This document shows positions 1 to 5,040 of a stretch of DNA of 7,043 nucleotides, one piece after another. The DNA is from Demequinaceae bacterium UBA4004 (GTDB taxonomy: Bacteria; Actinomycetota; Actinomycetes; Actinomycetales; Demequinaceae). The position numbers and the translations under genes are program-made. The stretch is from the NCBI GenBank assembly GCA_002384765.1, contig DGBM01000261.1, positions 1-7,043 on the forward strand, read 5' to 3'. Positions within the stretch are counted from its first letter, which is position 1; the number at the start of each line of letters is the position of its first letter. Under the pieces are notes generated by a model, which worked only from the letters and a program-made list of their open reading frames with translations, did no database searches and was not told the DNA's origin.

Positions 1-495
1 GGTCAGGACGGCGGCCAGGGTGGGGCCGATGCACGGCGTCCAGCCCAGCCCGAACACGATCCCGAGCAGGGGCGCGCCCCACAGGCCGGCCTTGGGTGAC
101 AGGTGGATGCGCCGTTCGCGCTGCATGAAGGGCACGGAGCCCAGAAAGACGAACCCCATCACCACCACCAGCACGCCGAGAATCCTGGTGATGATGTCGA
201 GCTGCTGCTCGACCTGGGTGCCCACAGACGCGAAGGCCACTCCGAGCACCACAAACACGGAGGCGAATCCCAGCACAAACAGGAACACGCCCCACACCAG
301 CTTGGGCCGCGACGCGCGTCCCGGTGTGGTGGTACCCGCCATCGAGGACAGGTAGCCCAGGTAGCCGGGCACCAAGGGGACGACGCAGGGGCTGACGAAA
401 CTCACCAGCCCGGCCAGGAGCGCCACCGGTAACGCGGCAAGCAGGGAGCCCGACAGCACGGTGTCGGCAAAGGTGCCGCCGATGCTGGAGATCAC
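1..495 (-). CDS. ccdA: CcdA-type cytochrome c biogenesis membrane protein, 3' end cut off by the window
   Basis: This is an integral membrane thiol-disulfide carrier that moves electrons from cytoplasmic thioredoxin to an extracytoplasmic partner. The first 165 residues are visible. Conserved CcdA/DsbD motifs are plain: SPCVVPLVPGYLGYLS (Cys37) in the first membrane segment and GWTPCIGPTLAAVL (Cys155) in a later one; these two cysteines form the redox pair known for the family. Hydrophobic segments fall at about residues 15-40, 67-90, 102-120 and 138-160. The GTG start at 495 overlaps the TGA stop of the upstream lipoprotein gene as GTGA, which supports both the start and translational coupling. 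The N-terminal stretch before the first membrane segment is short, as usual. The frame stays open to base 1. From the order known in mycobacteria I infer that resB and resC/ccsA genes follow outside the window. The family is certain; the exact partner is inferred from the neighbour. Confidence 0.95.
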   Translation of the reverse strand, partial: MISSIGGTFADTVLSGSLLAALPVALLAGLVSFVSPCVVPLVPGYLGYLSSMAGTTTPGRASRPKLVWGVFLFVLGFASVFVVLGVAFASVGTQVEQQLDIITRILGVLVVVMGFVFLGSVPFMQRERRIHLSPKAGLWGAPLLGIVFGLGWTPCIGPTLAAVLT

Positions 496-1094
496 TCGCC
501 CACTCCTGCGTCGAGCATGGTTGAGGTCACGGTGCCGTTCGACGCCGCCTCCACGAGCGCGCGCAGGGTCGAGGGCTCGATGCGGCCCACCGAACGCGCC
601 GCCACGTACCCGTCAGGGTCCAGAATCAGAGCGGTCGGCACGGCCCGCACCGCCACGAGGCCCTGGAGTTGGGCCACCGCGGTGCCGTCCGTCCCGTCCA
701 GCGACGGGTACTCGACCCCAAAGGTGCGCTCGAAGGCCTTGGCGGTATCGGCGTCGTCGCGCACGTTGACGCCCACCACGCTGACTCCGTCGACCGCGTC
801 GAGCGCGACCAGGTCGGGGGCCTCGGCCCGGCACGGCGGGCACGCCGCGTACCACGTGGTCACGACGACCACCTGGCCGCGGTAGTCCGCGAGATCGAGG
901 GAAGCGCCGTCGATGCCGGTGCCCGTCAGTTCGACCGGTCCTGGCCGCTCCCCTGCAGCCCACTCCGTCACGGCGCCGTCGCCGGAGACGTAGCCGGGCG
1001 AGGTGTTGGCGTCGGGCGGAGCGCATGCGGCCAGCCATAGCACCGTCGCAGTGACCACCGCGAGCAGCACTGCCAGGCGAGCGCGCCTGGTCAC
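492..1094 (-). CDS. TlpA/ResA-like thioredoxin-fold lipoprotein
   Basis: This is a secreted, membrane-anchored thiol-disulfide oxidoreductase of 200 residues. The N-terminus has three arginines near the start, a hydrophobic stretch and a lipobox LAAC (residues 21-24), so Cys24 is the predicted lipidated residue. The thioredoxin fold follows: WYAACPPC with active-site cysteines 85 and 88, then AVPTALILDPDG with the cis-proline at 153. The size fits AhpC/TSA-redoxin proteins of the ResA/TlpA group. The start is GTG at 1094, which overlaps the upstream TGA (GTGA); a frame open further upstream to 1394 lies inside the phosphatase gene and has no lipoprotein signal of its own. Next to CcdA, its likely job is to take electrons from CcdA and reduce disulfides in apocytochrome c outside the membrane. 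That role is inferred from context; the fold and the lipoprotein signal are seen directly. Confidence 0.93.
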   Translation of the reverse strand: MTRRARLAVLLAVVTATVLWLAACAPPDANTSPGYVSGDGAVTEWAAGERPGPVELTGTGIDGASLDLADYRGQVVVVTTWYAACPPCRAEAPDLVALDAVDGVSVVGVNVRDDADTAKAFERTFGVEYPSLDGTDGTAVAQLQGLVAVRAVPTALILDPDGYVAARSVGRIEPSTLRALVEAASNGTVTSTMLDAGVGE

Positions 1095-1711
1095 GTGGGC
1101 GCCTTGATGTGGGCGGCGGGGGTGGCGTAGGTCATCTGAACGGGTTCGCCGTCTTCGAAGCGGAACGACGTGATCGACGCGAGGCCGCACTCCCGCTTGC
1201 GAGGGTCGTGCAGAAAGCCCCGCTTCTCGAACGACAACCGCGCCACCCAGATGGGCAACTGGTGACTCACCATGACGGTGTCGCCGTCGGGCGTGGCCGC
1301 GGCGGCATCGCGGATGGCCGACCACACGCGTTCGGCCTGCTCCTTGAACGGCTCTCCCCATGAGGGCCTCCACGGGTTGCGCAGCCGCCACCAATGGCGC
1401 GGGTGAACAAAGTCCTTGAAACTGGTGGGCAGCGTCTCGCCCTCGTAGATGTTGCCGGCCTCGATGATCCGGGGCTCAGTCTCGATCGGCAGACCGAAGG
1501 CGCGGGCTATCGGCGTCGCCGTCTCTTGCGCCCGCTGCAACGGCGAGGCGATCACTCGGGCAACCGGAAGGCCCGTGTCGACGAGGTATTCGGCGACGGC
1601 ATCGGCCATCTTGCGCCCCGTGTCGGACAGGTGAAAATTGGGCAGGCGCCCGTAGAGCACGGCATCCGGGTTGTGGACATGCCCGTGACGCACCAGGTGG
1701 ACGGTCGGCAT
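1091..1711 (-). CDS. Histidine phosphatase (phosphoglycerate mutase-like) family protein
   Basis: A 206-residue cytoplasmic protein of the histidine phosphatase superfamily. The signature LVRHGH is at residues 6-11, with His9 the phosphorylated nucleophile. ASPLQRAQET (55-64) supplies the phosphate-binding Arg60, Glu84 is a candidate acid residue, and VSHQLPIW carries the second catalytic His150. The true substrate is unknown: members of this branch are usually annotated as phosphoglycerate mutases but are more likely general or small-molecule phosphatases. The ATG at 1711 directly precedes the PTVHLVRHGH strand, so the in-frame extension of 18 residues upstream is rejected. A G-rich Shine-Dalgarno lies about 10 nt ahead, inside a small hairpin that also holds the stop codon of the preceding gene. 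It sits between a glutaredoxin-like gene (4-nt gap) and the TlpA-like gene (4-nt overlap), matching the Rv0525-Rv0527 order of mycobacteria. Why it travels with cytochrome c maturation genes is not known to me. Confidence 0.93.
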   Translation of the reverse strand: MPTVHLVRHGHVHNPDAVLYGRLPNFHLSDTGRKMADAVAEYLVDTGLPVARVIASPLQRAQETATPIARAFGLPIETEPRIIEAGNIYEGETLPTSFKDFVHPRHWWRLRNPWRPSWGEPFKEQAERVWSAIRDAAAATPDGDTVMVSHQLPIWVARLSFEKRGFLHDPRKRECGLASITSFRFEDGEPVQMTYATPAAHIKAPT

Positions 1712-1725
1712 GGGACTATTGTCCC
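1712..1725 (-). promoter_or_regulatory. Small hairpin covering the Shine-Dalgarno of the phosphatase gene and the stop codon of the upstream gene
   Basis: Read in the mRNA direction, the bases are GGGAC-AATA-GTCCC, immediately followed by ATG at 1711. The 5' arm is part of the G-rich run that is the only plausible ribosome binding site for the phosphatase. The UAG stop of the glutaredoxin-like gene (1718-1716) lies across the loop and the 3' arm. A ribosome finishing the first gene would open the hairpin, which would couple the two genes. The sequence pairing is seen; the coupling is inference. A 5-bp stem is short and could be chance. Confidence 0.4.
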
Positions 1726-1994
1726 CCCACCGCGCGGTCCCCTTCCACACCGGGGCCCGTGTCAAGCGCGAGACGCACCAGTTCCGGTCGAATGCGCCAG
1801 TAGCCCACCTGGACGCCGTCCACCTCGACCACGGGCGTGAGGTCGCTCAGGCGAGCACGCACCGCCGGGTCCGAGTCGACGTCCACCTCTCGCCACGCGA
1901 CGCCCTCGTCGGCGCAGACCCCGCGCACCAGATCACGGGCGTTGTCACACAGATGGCAATCCTTGCGGGTGTACAGCACAACGCGCTCATTCAC
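1716..1994 (-). CDS. Glutaredoxin-like (DUF836 type) thiol protein
   Basis: A 92-residue cytoplasmic protein with a thioredoxin/glutaredoxin fold. The opening strand VVLYTRKDCHLC gives a CxxC pair at Cys13 and Cys16 with HL between, followed by a helix. TPVVEVDG places the cis-proline at 54, and VQVGYWRI forms the last strand. Length and motifs match the Glrx-like family (Rv0508 type in M. tuberculosis), which lacks a well-defined substrate. There is no signal peptide. It is the first gene of the four-gene run toward CcdA, with only 4 nt before the phosphatase. The GTG start at 1994 has no Shine-Dalgarno, but it lies 6 nt behind a TAGGGT box, as expected for a leaderless mRNA. A role as a cytoplasmic thiol reductant serving the CcdA pathway is possible from context but unproven; a general thiol-repair role is equally open. 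Confidence 0.9.
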   Translation of the reverse strand: MNERVVLYTRKDCHLCDNARDLVRGVCADEGVAWREVDVDSDPAVRARLSDLTPVVEVDGVQVGYWRIRPELVRLALDTGPGVEGDRAVGGQ

Positions 1995-2000
1995 ACCGCA

Positions 2001-2029
2001 ACCCTAGGCCGACTTCGCGCCACGTGAAA
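2001..2029 (-). promoter_or_regulatory. Candidate leaderless promoter of the glutaredoxin-phosphatase-TlpA-CcdA operon
   Basis: On the minus strand the -10 element TAGGGT occupies 2006-2001. Six bases (TGCGGT) separate it from the GTG start at 1994, which puts the predicted transcription start on or next to the start codon. Seventeen bases upstream is TTTCAC (2029-2024), a weak -35. There is no Shine-Dalgarno, which fits leaderless translation, common in actinobacteria. The motifs are seen directly; the activity is inferred. Confidence 0.5.
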
Positions 2030-2059
2030 CATGGCCGCTGCCAGGGGGCCCTCCTCGCG

Positions 2060-2079
2060 ATGACCGCAGGCGCGGTCAT
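2060..2079. repeat. Perfect inverted repeat in the divergent intergenic region (candidate operator)
   Basis: The arms are ATGACCGC (2060-2067) and GCGGTCAT (2072-2079), an exact 8-bp inverted repeat around AGGC. It lies between the two outward-facing promoters, upstream of both -35 regions. That is a typical place for an operator or activator site acting on one or both sides. As RNA it could also form a hairpin, but no gene reads into it from either side. The regulator is unknown. Confidence 0.55.
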
Positions 2080-2119
2080 TGGCGCAAGGACCGAGGCTCA
2101 CGGCACCGCCGAGCGCCGT

Positions 2120-2125
2120 TAGGCT
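2120..2125 (+). promoter_or_regulatory. Candidate -10 element of the HAD-IB phosphatase gene (leaderless)
   Basis: TAGGCT is followed by six bases (TGCCTC) and then the ATG at 2132, the same geometry as on the other strand. No convincing -35 lies 17-18 bases upstream and no Shine-Dalgarno precedes the ATG. This points to a leaderless transcript from an extended or activator-dependent promoter. Confidence 0.45.
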
Positions 2126-2131
2126 TGCCTC

Positions 2132-2977
2132 ATGACGCGCCAGGAGCCGGTCGCGCCGACCCCTGTCGCCGCGTTCTTCGATGTGGACAACACGATCATT
2201 CGCGGCGCCAGTGCTTTCCACATCGCGCGCGGCCTCAAGCAGCGGGGGTACTTTCGCAACCGCGAGCTGATCCGATTCGGTTGGGAGCAGCTCAAGTACC
2301 TCGTGTTTGGCGAGTCTCAACAGCAGATCTCAACGGTGCGCAACGAGGCGCTGTCGATCATCAAGGGCTGGTCGGTGGCCGAGATGGCCGCGATCGGCGA
2401 AGAGGTGTACGACGAGATCCTCGCGATGCGCATCTTCCCCGGCACCAAGGCGCTGATTGACGAGCACTGCGCCCAGGGACATGAGGTGTGGCTGGTCACC
2501 GCGTCGCCCCTTGAGATAGGGCGCCTCATCGCGCGGCGCCTCAAGGCGACCGGAGCACTCGGCACCATTGCGGAGCACAAGGGCGGCTTCTACACCGGGA
2601 ATCTCGTCGGCGACCTCATGCACGGTGAGGCGAAGGCGGTCGCAGTGCGTGAGCTTGCCGCGCGCAGGGACTTGGACCTTTCCCGGTGCTTTGCGTACGG
2701 CGACTCCATGAACGACGCCCCGATGCTAGGCGCCGTGGGTCACGGTTGCGCGATCAACCCCGACTCGCGGTTGCGCCGCCACGCTAAGCGCCACGGCTGG
2801 CCCGTCCAAGACTTCAGGGGCCGCAACCCGCAGGGGCGACGCTCGATTGTGCGAGCAAGCCTGACGGGGTGTGTGTGGATGGTCATGACAATCCTGCGCG
2901 GCGTCGGACACACCCTGCTCGCCCCTCTGCGGGCGCTCAAGCGGAGGCGGCAATCGCCGCGACCCGACGCATCCTAG
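2132..2977 (+). CDS. HAD-IB family phosphatase (SerB-like hydrolase)
   Basis: A 281-residue haloacid-dehalogenase superfamily phosphatase. All four motifs are present: FFDVDNT with nucleophile Asp17 and general acid Asp19; VTAS (122-125) as motif II; Lys168 in HGEAKAVAV as motif III; and YGDSMNDAPML with Asp191 and Asp195 binding magnesium. The cap domain is helical (about 25-105), as in subfamily IB. The closest named relatives are SerB1 of mycobacteria (Rv0505c) and CicA-like proteins. The fold is phosphoserine-phosphatase-like, but the true substrate is uncertain and a phospholipid-linked or other small phosphate is possible. After the HAD core, about 50 extra residues contain an apolar helix (about 238-268) and a basic tail with KRRR, which could touch the membrane. 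The ATG at 2132 is chosen because it sits 6 nt behind a -10 box and gives the normal N-terminus. It is transcribed away from the redox operon and converges on the bS22 gene. Confidence 0.9.
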   Translation: MTRQEPVAPTPVAAFFDVDNTIIRGASAFHIARGLKQRGYFRNRELIRFGWEQLKYLVFGESQQQISTVRNEALSIIKGWSVAEMAAIGEEVYDEILAMRIFPGTKALIDEHCAQGHEVWLVTASPLEIGRLIARRLKATGALGTIAEHKGGFYTGNLVGDLMHGEAKAVAVRELAARRDLDLSRCFAYGDSMNDAPMLGAVGHGCAINPDSRLRRHAKRHGWPVQDFRGRNPQGRRSIVRASLTGCVWMVMTILRGVGHTLLAPLRALKRRRQSPRPDAS

Positions 2978-3021
2978 TCAAGCCGGGCCATCGCAAGGGC
3001 TGGCGGGCCCGGACACGACAA

Positions 3022-3048
3022 AGCCCGCACCCCTGACGGGCACGGGCT
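3022..3048. terminator. Hairpin terminator between convergent genes
   Basis: On the minus strand the arms AGCCCGTGCCC and GGGGTGCGGGCT can form about 11 pairs, two of them G-U, around a 5-nt loop. They are followed by TTGTCG, only a short T-rich end. The hairpin lies 33 nt past the bS22 stop and 44 nt past the HAD-IB stop, so it may end both converging transcripts. On the plus strand no T run follows. The stem is clear; efficiency is unknown. Confidence 0.6.
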
Positions 3049-3049
3049 C

Positions 3050-3081
3050 AGCGTTGTTGACGTGCAGAGCGTTGTTGGCGT
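3050..3081. repeat. Short tandem direct repeat beside the bS22 stop codon
   Basis: AGCGTTGTTGACGT (3050-3063) recurs as AGCGTTGTTGGCGT (3068-3081), 13 of 14 bases identical with an 18-base period. It fills the space between the terminator hairpin and the bS22 stop. It is probably a small local duplication with no evident function. Confidence 0.5.
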
Positions 3082-3180
3082 CTACTTCTTATTGCGACGC
3101 TGGTGGCGAGTCTTGCGAAGCAACTTGCGGTGCTTCTTCTTCGACATGCGCTTGCGACGCTTCTTGATGACGGAACCCAC
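3082..3180 (-). CDS. Small ribosomal protein bS22 (AURKAIP1/COX24 domain protein)
   Basis: A 32-residue, extremely basic protein (18 Lys or Arg). It opens MGSVIKKRRKRMSKKKHRK and ends in RHQRRNKK, matching the actinobacterial bS22 family, called Rv0500B in M. tuberculosis and related to the mitochondrial mS38/AURKAIP1 C-terminal domain. In mycobacterial ribosome structures this peptide binds rRNA in the small subunit near the decoding region; that is family knowledge, not visible here. The start is GTG at 3180, with AAGGTAGG about 5 nt upstream as Shine-Dalgarno; no GTG or ATG lies in frame further up. It lies 65 nt downstream of the excisionase-type HTH gene, the conserved Rv0500A-Rv0500B order, and is probably cotranscribed with it. 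The gene is below the usual length cutoffs and is easily missed, and an open frame on the opposite strand covers it. Confidence 0.95.
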   Translation of the reverse strand: MGSVIKKRRKRMSKKKHRKLLRKTRHQRRNKK

Positions 3181-3245
3181 GGAACCTACCTTGATCGAAT
3201 GCTTGCGACGGGCGGAGGCACGCGACGGGCGCGTGACACGGTGCC

Positions 3246-3476
3246 TTAGCCTACAGCGGTGACGCCCGTACCGCCATCCTCGTCCACATCGGACGTCAGG
3301 GCGGCGCGTTGCACGAACTCCGCAGCGGCCTGCTCAGGCACCCGGAAGGACTTGCCGAACCGCACCGCGGGCAGGTCGCCATTGTGCACCCACCGGTACA
3401 CGGTCATGCGCGACACCCGGCACATATCGGCTACCTCCGCGACGGTCAGGAATCGCGGGGACGTGTTCTCTGACAA
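3246..3476 (-). CDS. Excisionase-family helix-turn-helix DNA-binding protein (Rv0500A-like)
   Basis: A 76-residue protein built around a MerR/excisionase-type winged helix. FLTVAEVADMCRVSRMTVYRWVHNG (residues 9-33) is the helix-turn-helix, and DLPAVRFGKSFRVPEQAAAEFV is the wing and following helix. The acidic, glycine-rich tail (62-76) is probably disordered. Despite the family name, this group in actinobacteria is a chromosomal regulator related to BldC rather than a phage excisionase, and no integrase is nearby. The TTG start at 3476 is preferred because AAAGGAG (3490-3484) lies 7 nt before it. An in-frame GTG at 3497 would add seven residues, has no ribosome binding site of its own and would place that AAAGGAG inside the coding region. 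It is followed by bS22 and is divergent from the potassium transport operon, so it could regulate either; its target is unknown. Confidence 0.9.
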   Translation of the reverse strand: MSENTSPRFLTVAEVADMCRVSRMTVYRWVHNGDLPAVRFGKSFRVPEQAAAEFVQRAALTSDVDEDGGTGVTAVG

Positions 3477-3483
3477 CCCAAGT

Positions 3484-3490
3484 CTCCTTT
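3484..3490 (-). promoter_or_regulatory. Ribosome binding site that fixes the TTG start of the HTH gene
   Basis: AAAGGAG on the minus strand is a near-perfect Shine-Dalgarno, 7 nt before TTG at 3476. It lies downstream of the alternative GTG at 3497, which argues that the shorter 76-residue protein is the real product. Confidence 0.7.
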
Positions 3491-3528
3491 GATGCACTCG
3501 CCGGTTCTATCGGCCGAATGACCTTCCC

Positions 3529-3557
3529 ACTGTAGAGGCTGCCTGGACTGTTGTGAA
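3529..3557 (-). promoter_or_regulatory. Sigma70-like promoter for the HTH-bS22 genes
   Basis: On the minus strand the -35 TTCACA (3557-3552; one mismatch to TTGACA) and the -10 TACAGT (3534-3529; two mismatches to TATAAT) are separated by the ideal 17 bases. This predicts a leader of roughly 45 nt before the TTG start. It is the best consensus promoter in the window. Confidence 0.5.
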
Positions 3558-3617
3558 GAACGACAAAAGTGCCGATGACAATCAGGGCAAGCCCGTGCGC
3601 GTGCCAGAGTAGGTGCG

Positions 3618-3647
3618 TTGAGCCCGAGGGTGCCCACGGAGTACAGA
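3618..3647 (+). promoter_or_regulatory. Weak candidate promoter for the potassium transport operon
   Basis: TTGAGC (3618-3623) and TACAGA (3642-3647) are 18 bases apart. Transcription would begin near 3654, right at the Shine-Dalgarno, giving a leader of only about 13 nt. I see no long leader that could hold a c-di-AMP (ydaO-type) riboswitch next to the gene, although a more distal promoter in the 170-nt divergent region is possible. Confidence 0.25.
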
Positions 3648-3666
3648 ACAGACGGAGAGGAGTGGG

Positions 3667-5040
3667 ATGGCTCACCAGCGAACGATGCGCCAAAAGGTCG
3701 ACGATCAGATCGACAGACTCGCTCTGCAACACCCCGCACGCATTGCGTTGGGTGCCTTCGGTTCGGTCATCCTCCTGGTCACCGGCTTGCTATCACTTCC
3801 CGTGGCTACCGTCTCCGGCCATCGGGCGCCGTTCATCGACGCGCTGTTCACCGCCACCAGCGCCGTCTGCGTGACCGGGCTTGTCACAGTCGACACCGGC
3901 TCCTATTGGTCGCCGGTAGGTCTGACAATCATTGCCGTGGCGATCAAGGCTGGTGGCCTCGGCATCATGACGCTCGCGTCCATCGTGGGCATCGCCGTGA
4001 GCCGGCGCATCGGGCTCACGCAGCGCATCCTGGCCGCAGGCGAGGCACGCGCCACCGGCCTTGGCGACCTCAGTTCGCTCCTGAAGACCATTGTGATCGT
4101 CTCCACCGCCGCCGAGGCGACCATCGCGCTCGTACTATTCCCGCGCTTCCTTACCTTGGACTACGGGCTGGGCAAGTCCGCTGGTTACTCCGTCTTCTAT
4201 GCGATCTCCGCGTTCAACAACGCCGGCTTCTCCCCGGACCCGCTGGGACTGACCCCGTATTCGGCGGATCTGTGGATGCTCCTACCGATTGGCCTGGGCG
4301 TCTTTGTGGGAGCGCTCGGCTTTCCGGTCTACCTGAACATCCTGCGGCAGTGGCGGCACCCGCGCCGATGGACGTTGCACACCAAGCTCACGCTCGTCAC
4401 CATCGCCTCACTCGCCTTGGTGTCCGCCACGTTCCTTGCCCTGTTCGAGTGGAGCAACCCCAATACCCTGGGCACCGCCAGCAGCGCCGAGACGGTCGGC
4501 AACATCTTCTTCCAGTCGATCAACCAGCGTTCCGGCGGTTTCAACTCGTTCGATATCGGGCAGGCACGGGAGCACACGTGGCTGCTCGAAGTGGTGCTGA
4601 TGTTCATCGGTGGCGGTTCGGGATCAACCGCTGGCGGAATAAGGGTCACCACGCTGGCGGTTCTGGTGCTGGCCATCTGGGCGGAGGCGCGAGGTCGGCG
4701 CGATATCGAGGCGTTTGGCAAGCGCATCGGCACCGAGATTCTGCGCCTGGCCGTGTCTGTCACCTTGGTGAGCATGTTCATGGTGATCCTCGGAACCACC
4801 GTGTTCCTCTGGCAGACGGACATACCGCTCGACCGTGCCCTGTACGAGGTCGTGTCCGCCTACGCGACGTGCGGGCTCAGCACCGGCATCACCGGTTCGA
4901 TTGACTCGGACGCCAAGGCCACCCTGATCGTCATGATGTATGTGGGCCGTGTCGGCTCGCTGACCGTGGTGGCAGCGCTAGCGTTGAACAAGCGGCGGCG
5001 CGTCATCCGCTATCCGAAGGAGAGGCCCCTCATTGGCTAA
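3667..5040 (+). CDS. ktrB: KtrB/TrkH-type potassium uptake channel subunit
   Basis: A 457-residue integral membrane protein forming the ion pathway of a Ktr/Trk potassium uptake system. Four membrane-pore-membrane repeats can be followed through their filter loops: TSAVCVTGL (64-72), AFNNAGFS (182-189), NQRSGGFNSFD (286-296) and AYATCGLSTG (398-407), each with the filter glycine. The glycine- and serine-rich intramembrane gate FIGGGSGSTAGGI (313-325) and VGRVGSLTV (426-434, with Arg428) are the typical regulatory elements. The length fits KtrB better than long TrkH proteins. The ATG at 3667 follows a purine-rich GGAGAGGAG (3654-3662). The basic, charged N-terminus (1-25) and C-terminal tail face the cytoplasm, where the KtrA ring docks. 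The 3' end overlaps the regulatory gene by 8 nt. Family members usually exchange K+ with Na+ dependence or proton coupling; which applies here is not visible. Confidence 0.95.
   Translation: MAHQRTMRQKVDDQIDRLALQHPARIALGAFGSVILLVTGLLSLPVATVSGHRAPFIDALFTATSAVCVTGLVTVDTGSYWSPVGLTIIAVAIKAGGLGIMTLASIVGIAVSRRIGLTQRILAAGEARATGLGDLSSLLKTIVIVSTAAEATIALVLFPRFLTLDYGLGKSAGYSVFYAISAFNNAGFSPDPLGLTPYSADLWMLLPIGLGVFVGALGFPVYLNILRQWRHPRRWTLHTKLTLVTIASLALVSATFLALFEWSNPNTLGTASSAETVGNIFFQSINQRSGGFNSFDIGQAREHTWLLEVVLMFIGGGSGSTAGGIRVTTLAVLVLAIWAEARGRRDIEAFGKRIGTEILRLAVSVTLVSMFMVILGTTVFLWQTDIPLDRALYEVVSAYATCGLSTGITGSIDSDAKATLIVMMYVGRVGSLTVVAALALNKRRRVIRYPKERPLIG
5017..5022 (+). promoter_or_regulatory. Ribosome binding site supporting the TTG start of ktrA
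   Basis: AAGGAG inside the last codons of ktrB stands 10 nt before the TTG at 5033. No ATG or GTG lies at a useful distance, so TTG is the start and the two genes overlap by 8 nt. Confidence 0.65.

Noticed and set aside
1095..1394. A 100-residue N-terminal extension of the TlpA-like lipoprotein
   Set aside because: It lies wholly inside the phosphatase gene in another frame, is arginine-rich shadow sequence, and would bury the lipoprotein signal that starts at the GTG at 1094.
1712..1765. An 18-residue upstream extension of the histidine phosphatase
   Set aside because: It overlaps the 3' end of the glutaredoxin-like gene, and family members begin just before the LVRHGH strand, as given by the ATG at 1711.
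2119..2134. A DtxR/IdeR iron-box-like stretch starting TTAGGCTTGCCT
   Set aside because: The left half resembles the iron box, but the right half does not, giving only about 11 of 19 matches; the -10 box reading explains it better.
3062..3262. A 66-codon plus-strand frame in the convergent gap
   Set aside because: It is antisense to bS22 and has no ribosome binding site; its arginine and leucine content follows from the opposite-strand gene.
3246..3476. Phage excisionase or other sign of a mobile element
   Set aside because: The excisionase family name is misleading: no integrase, att site or phage gene is near, and the gene is part of a conserved chromosomal pair with bS22.
3585..3594. A GGGC-AA-GCCC palindrome upstream of ktrB
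   Set aside because: Four-base arms are expected by chance in GC-rich DNA, and nothing links it to either promoter.
3618..4904. A 428-codon open frame on the plus strand
   Set aside because: It is a frame-shifted shadow of ktrB, rich in Arg, His and Pro, with no domain; the ktrB frame has all four filter motifs and a good ribosome binding site.
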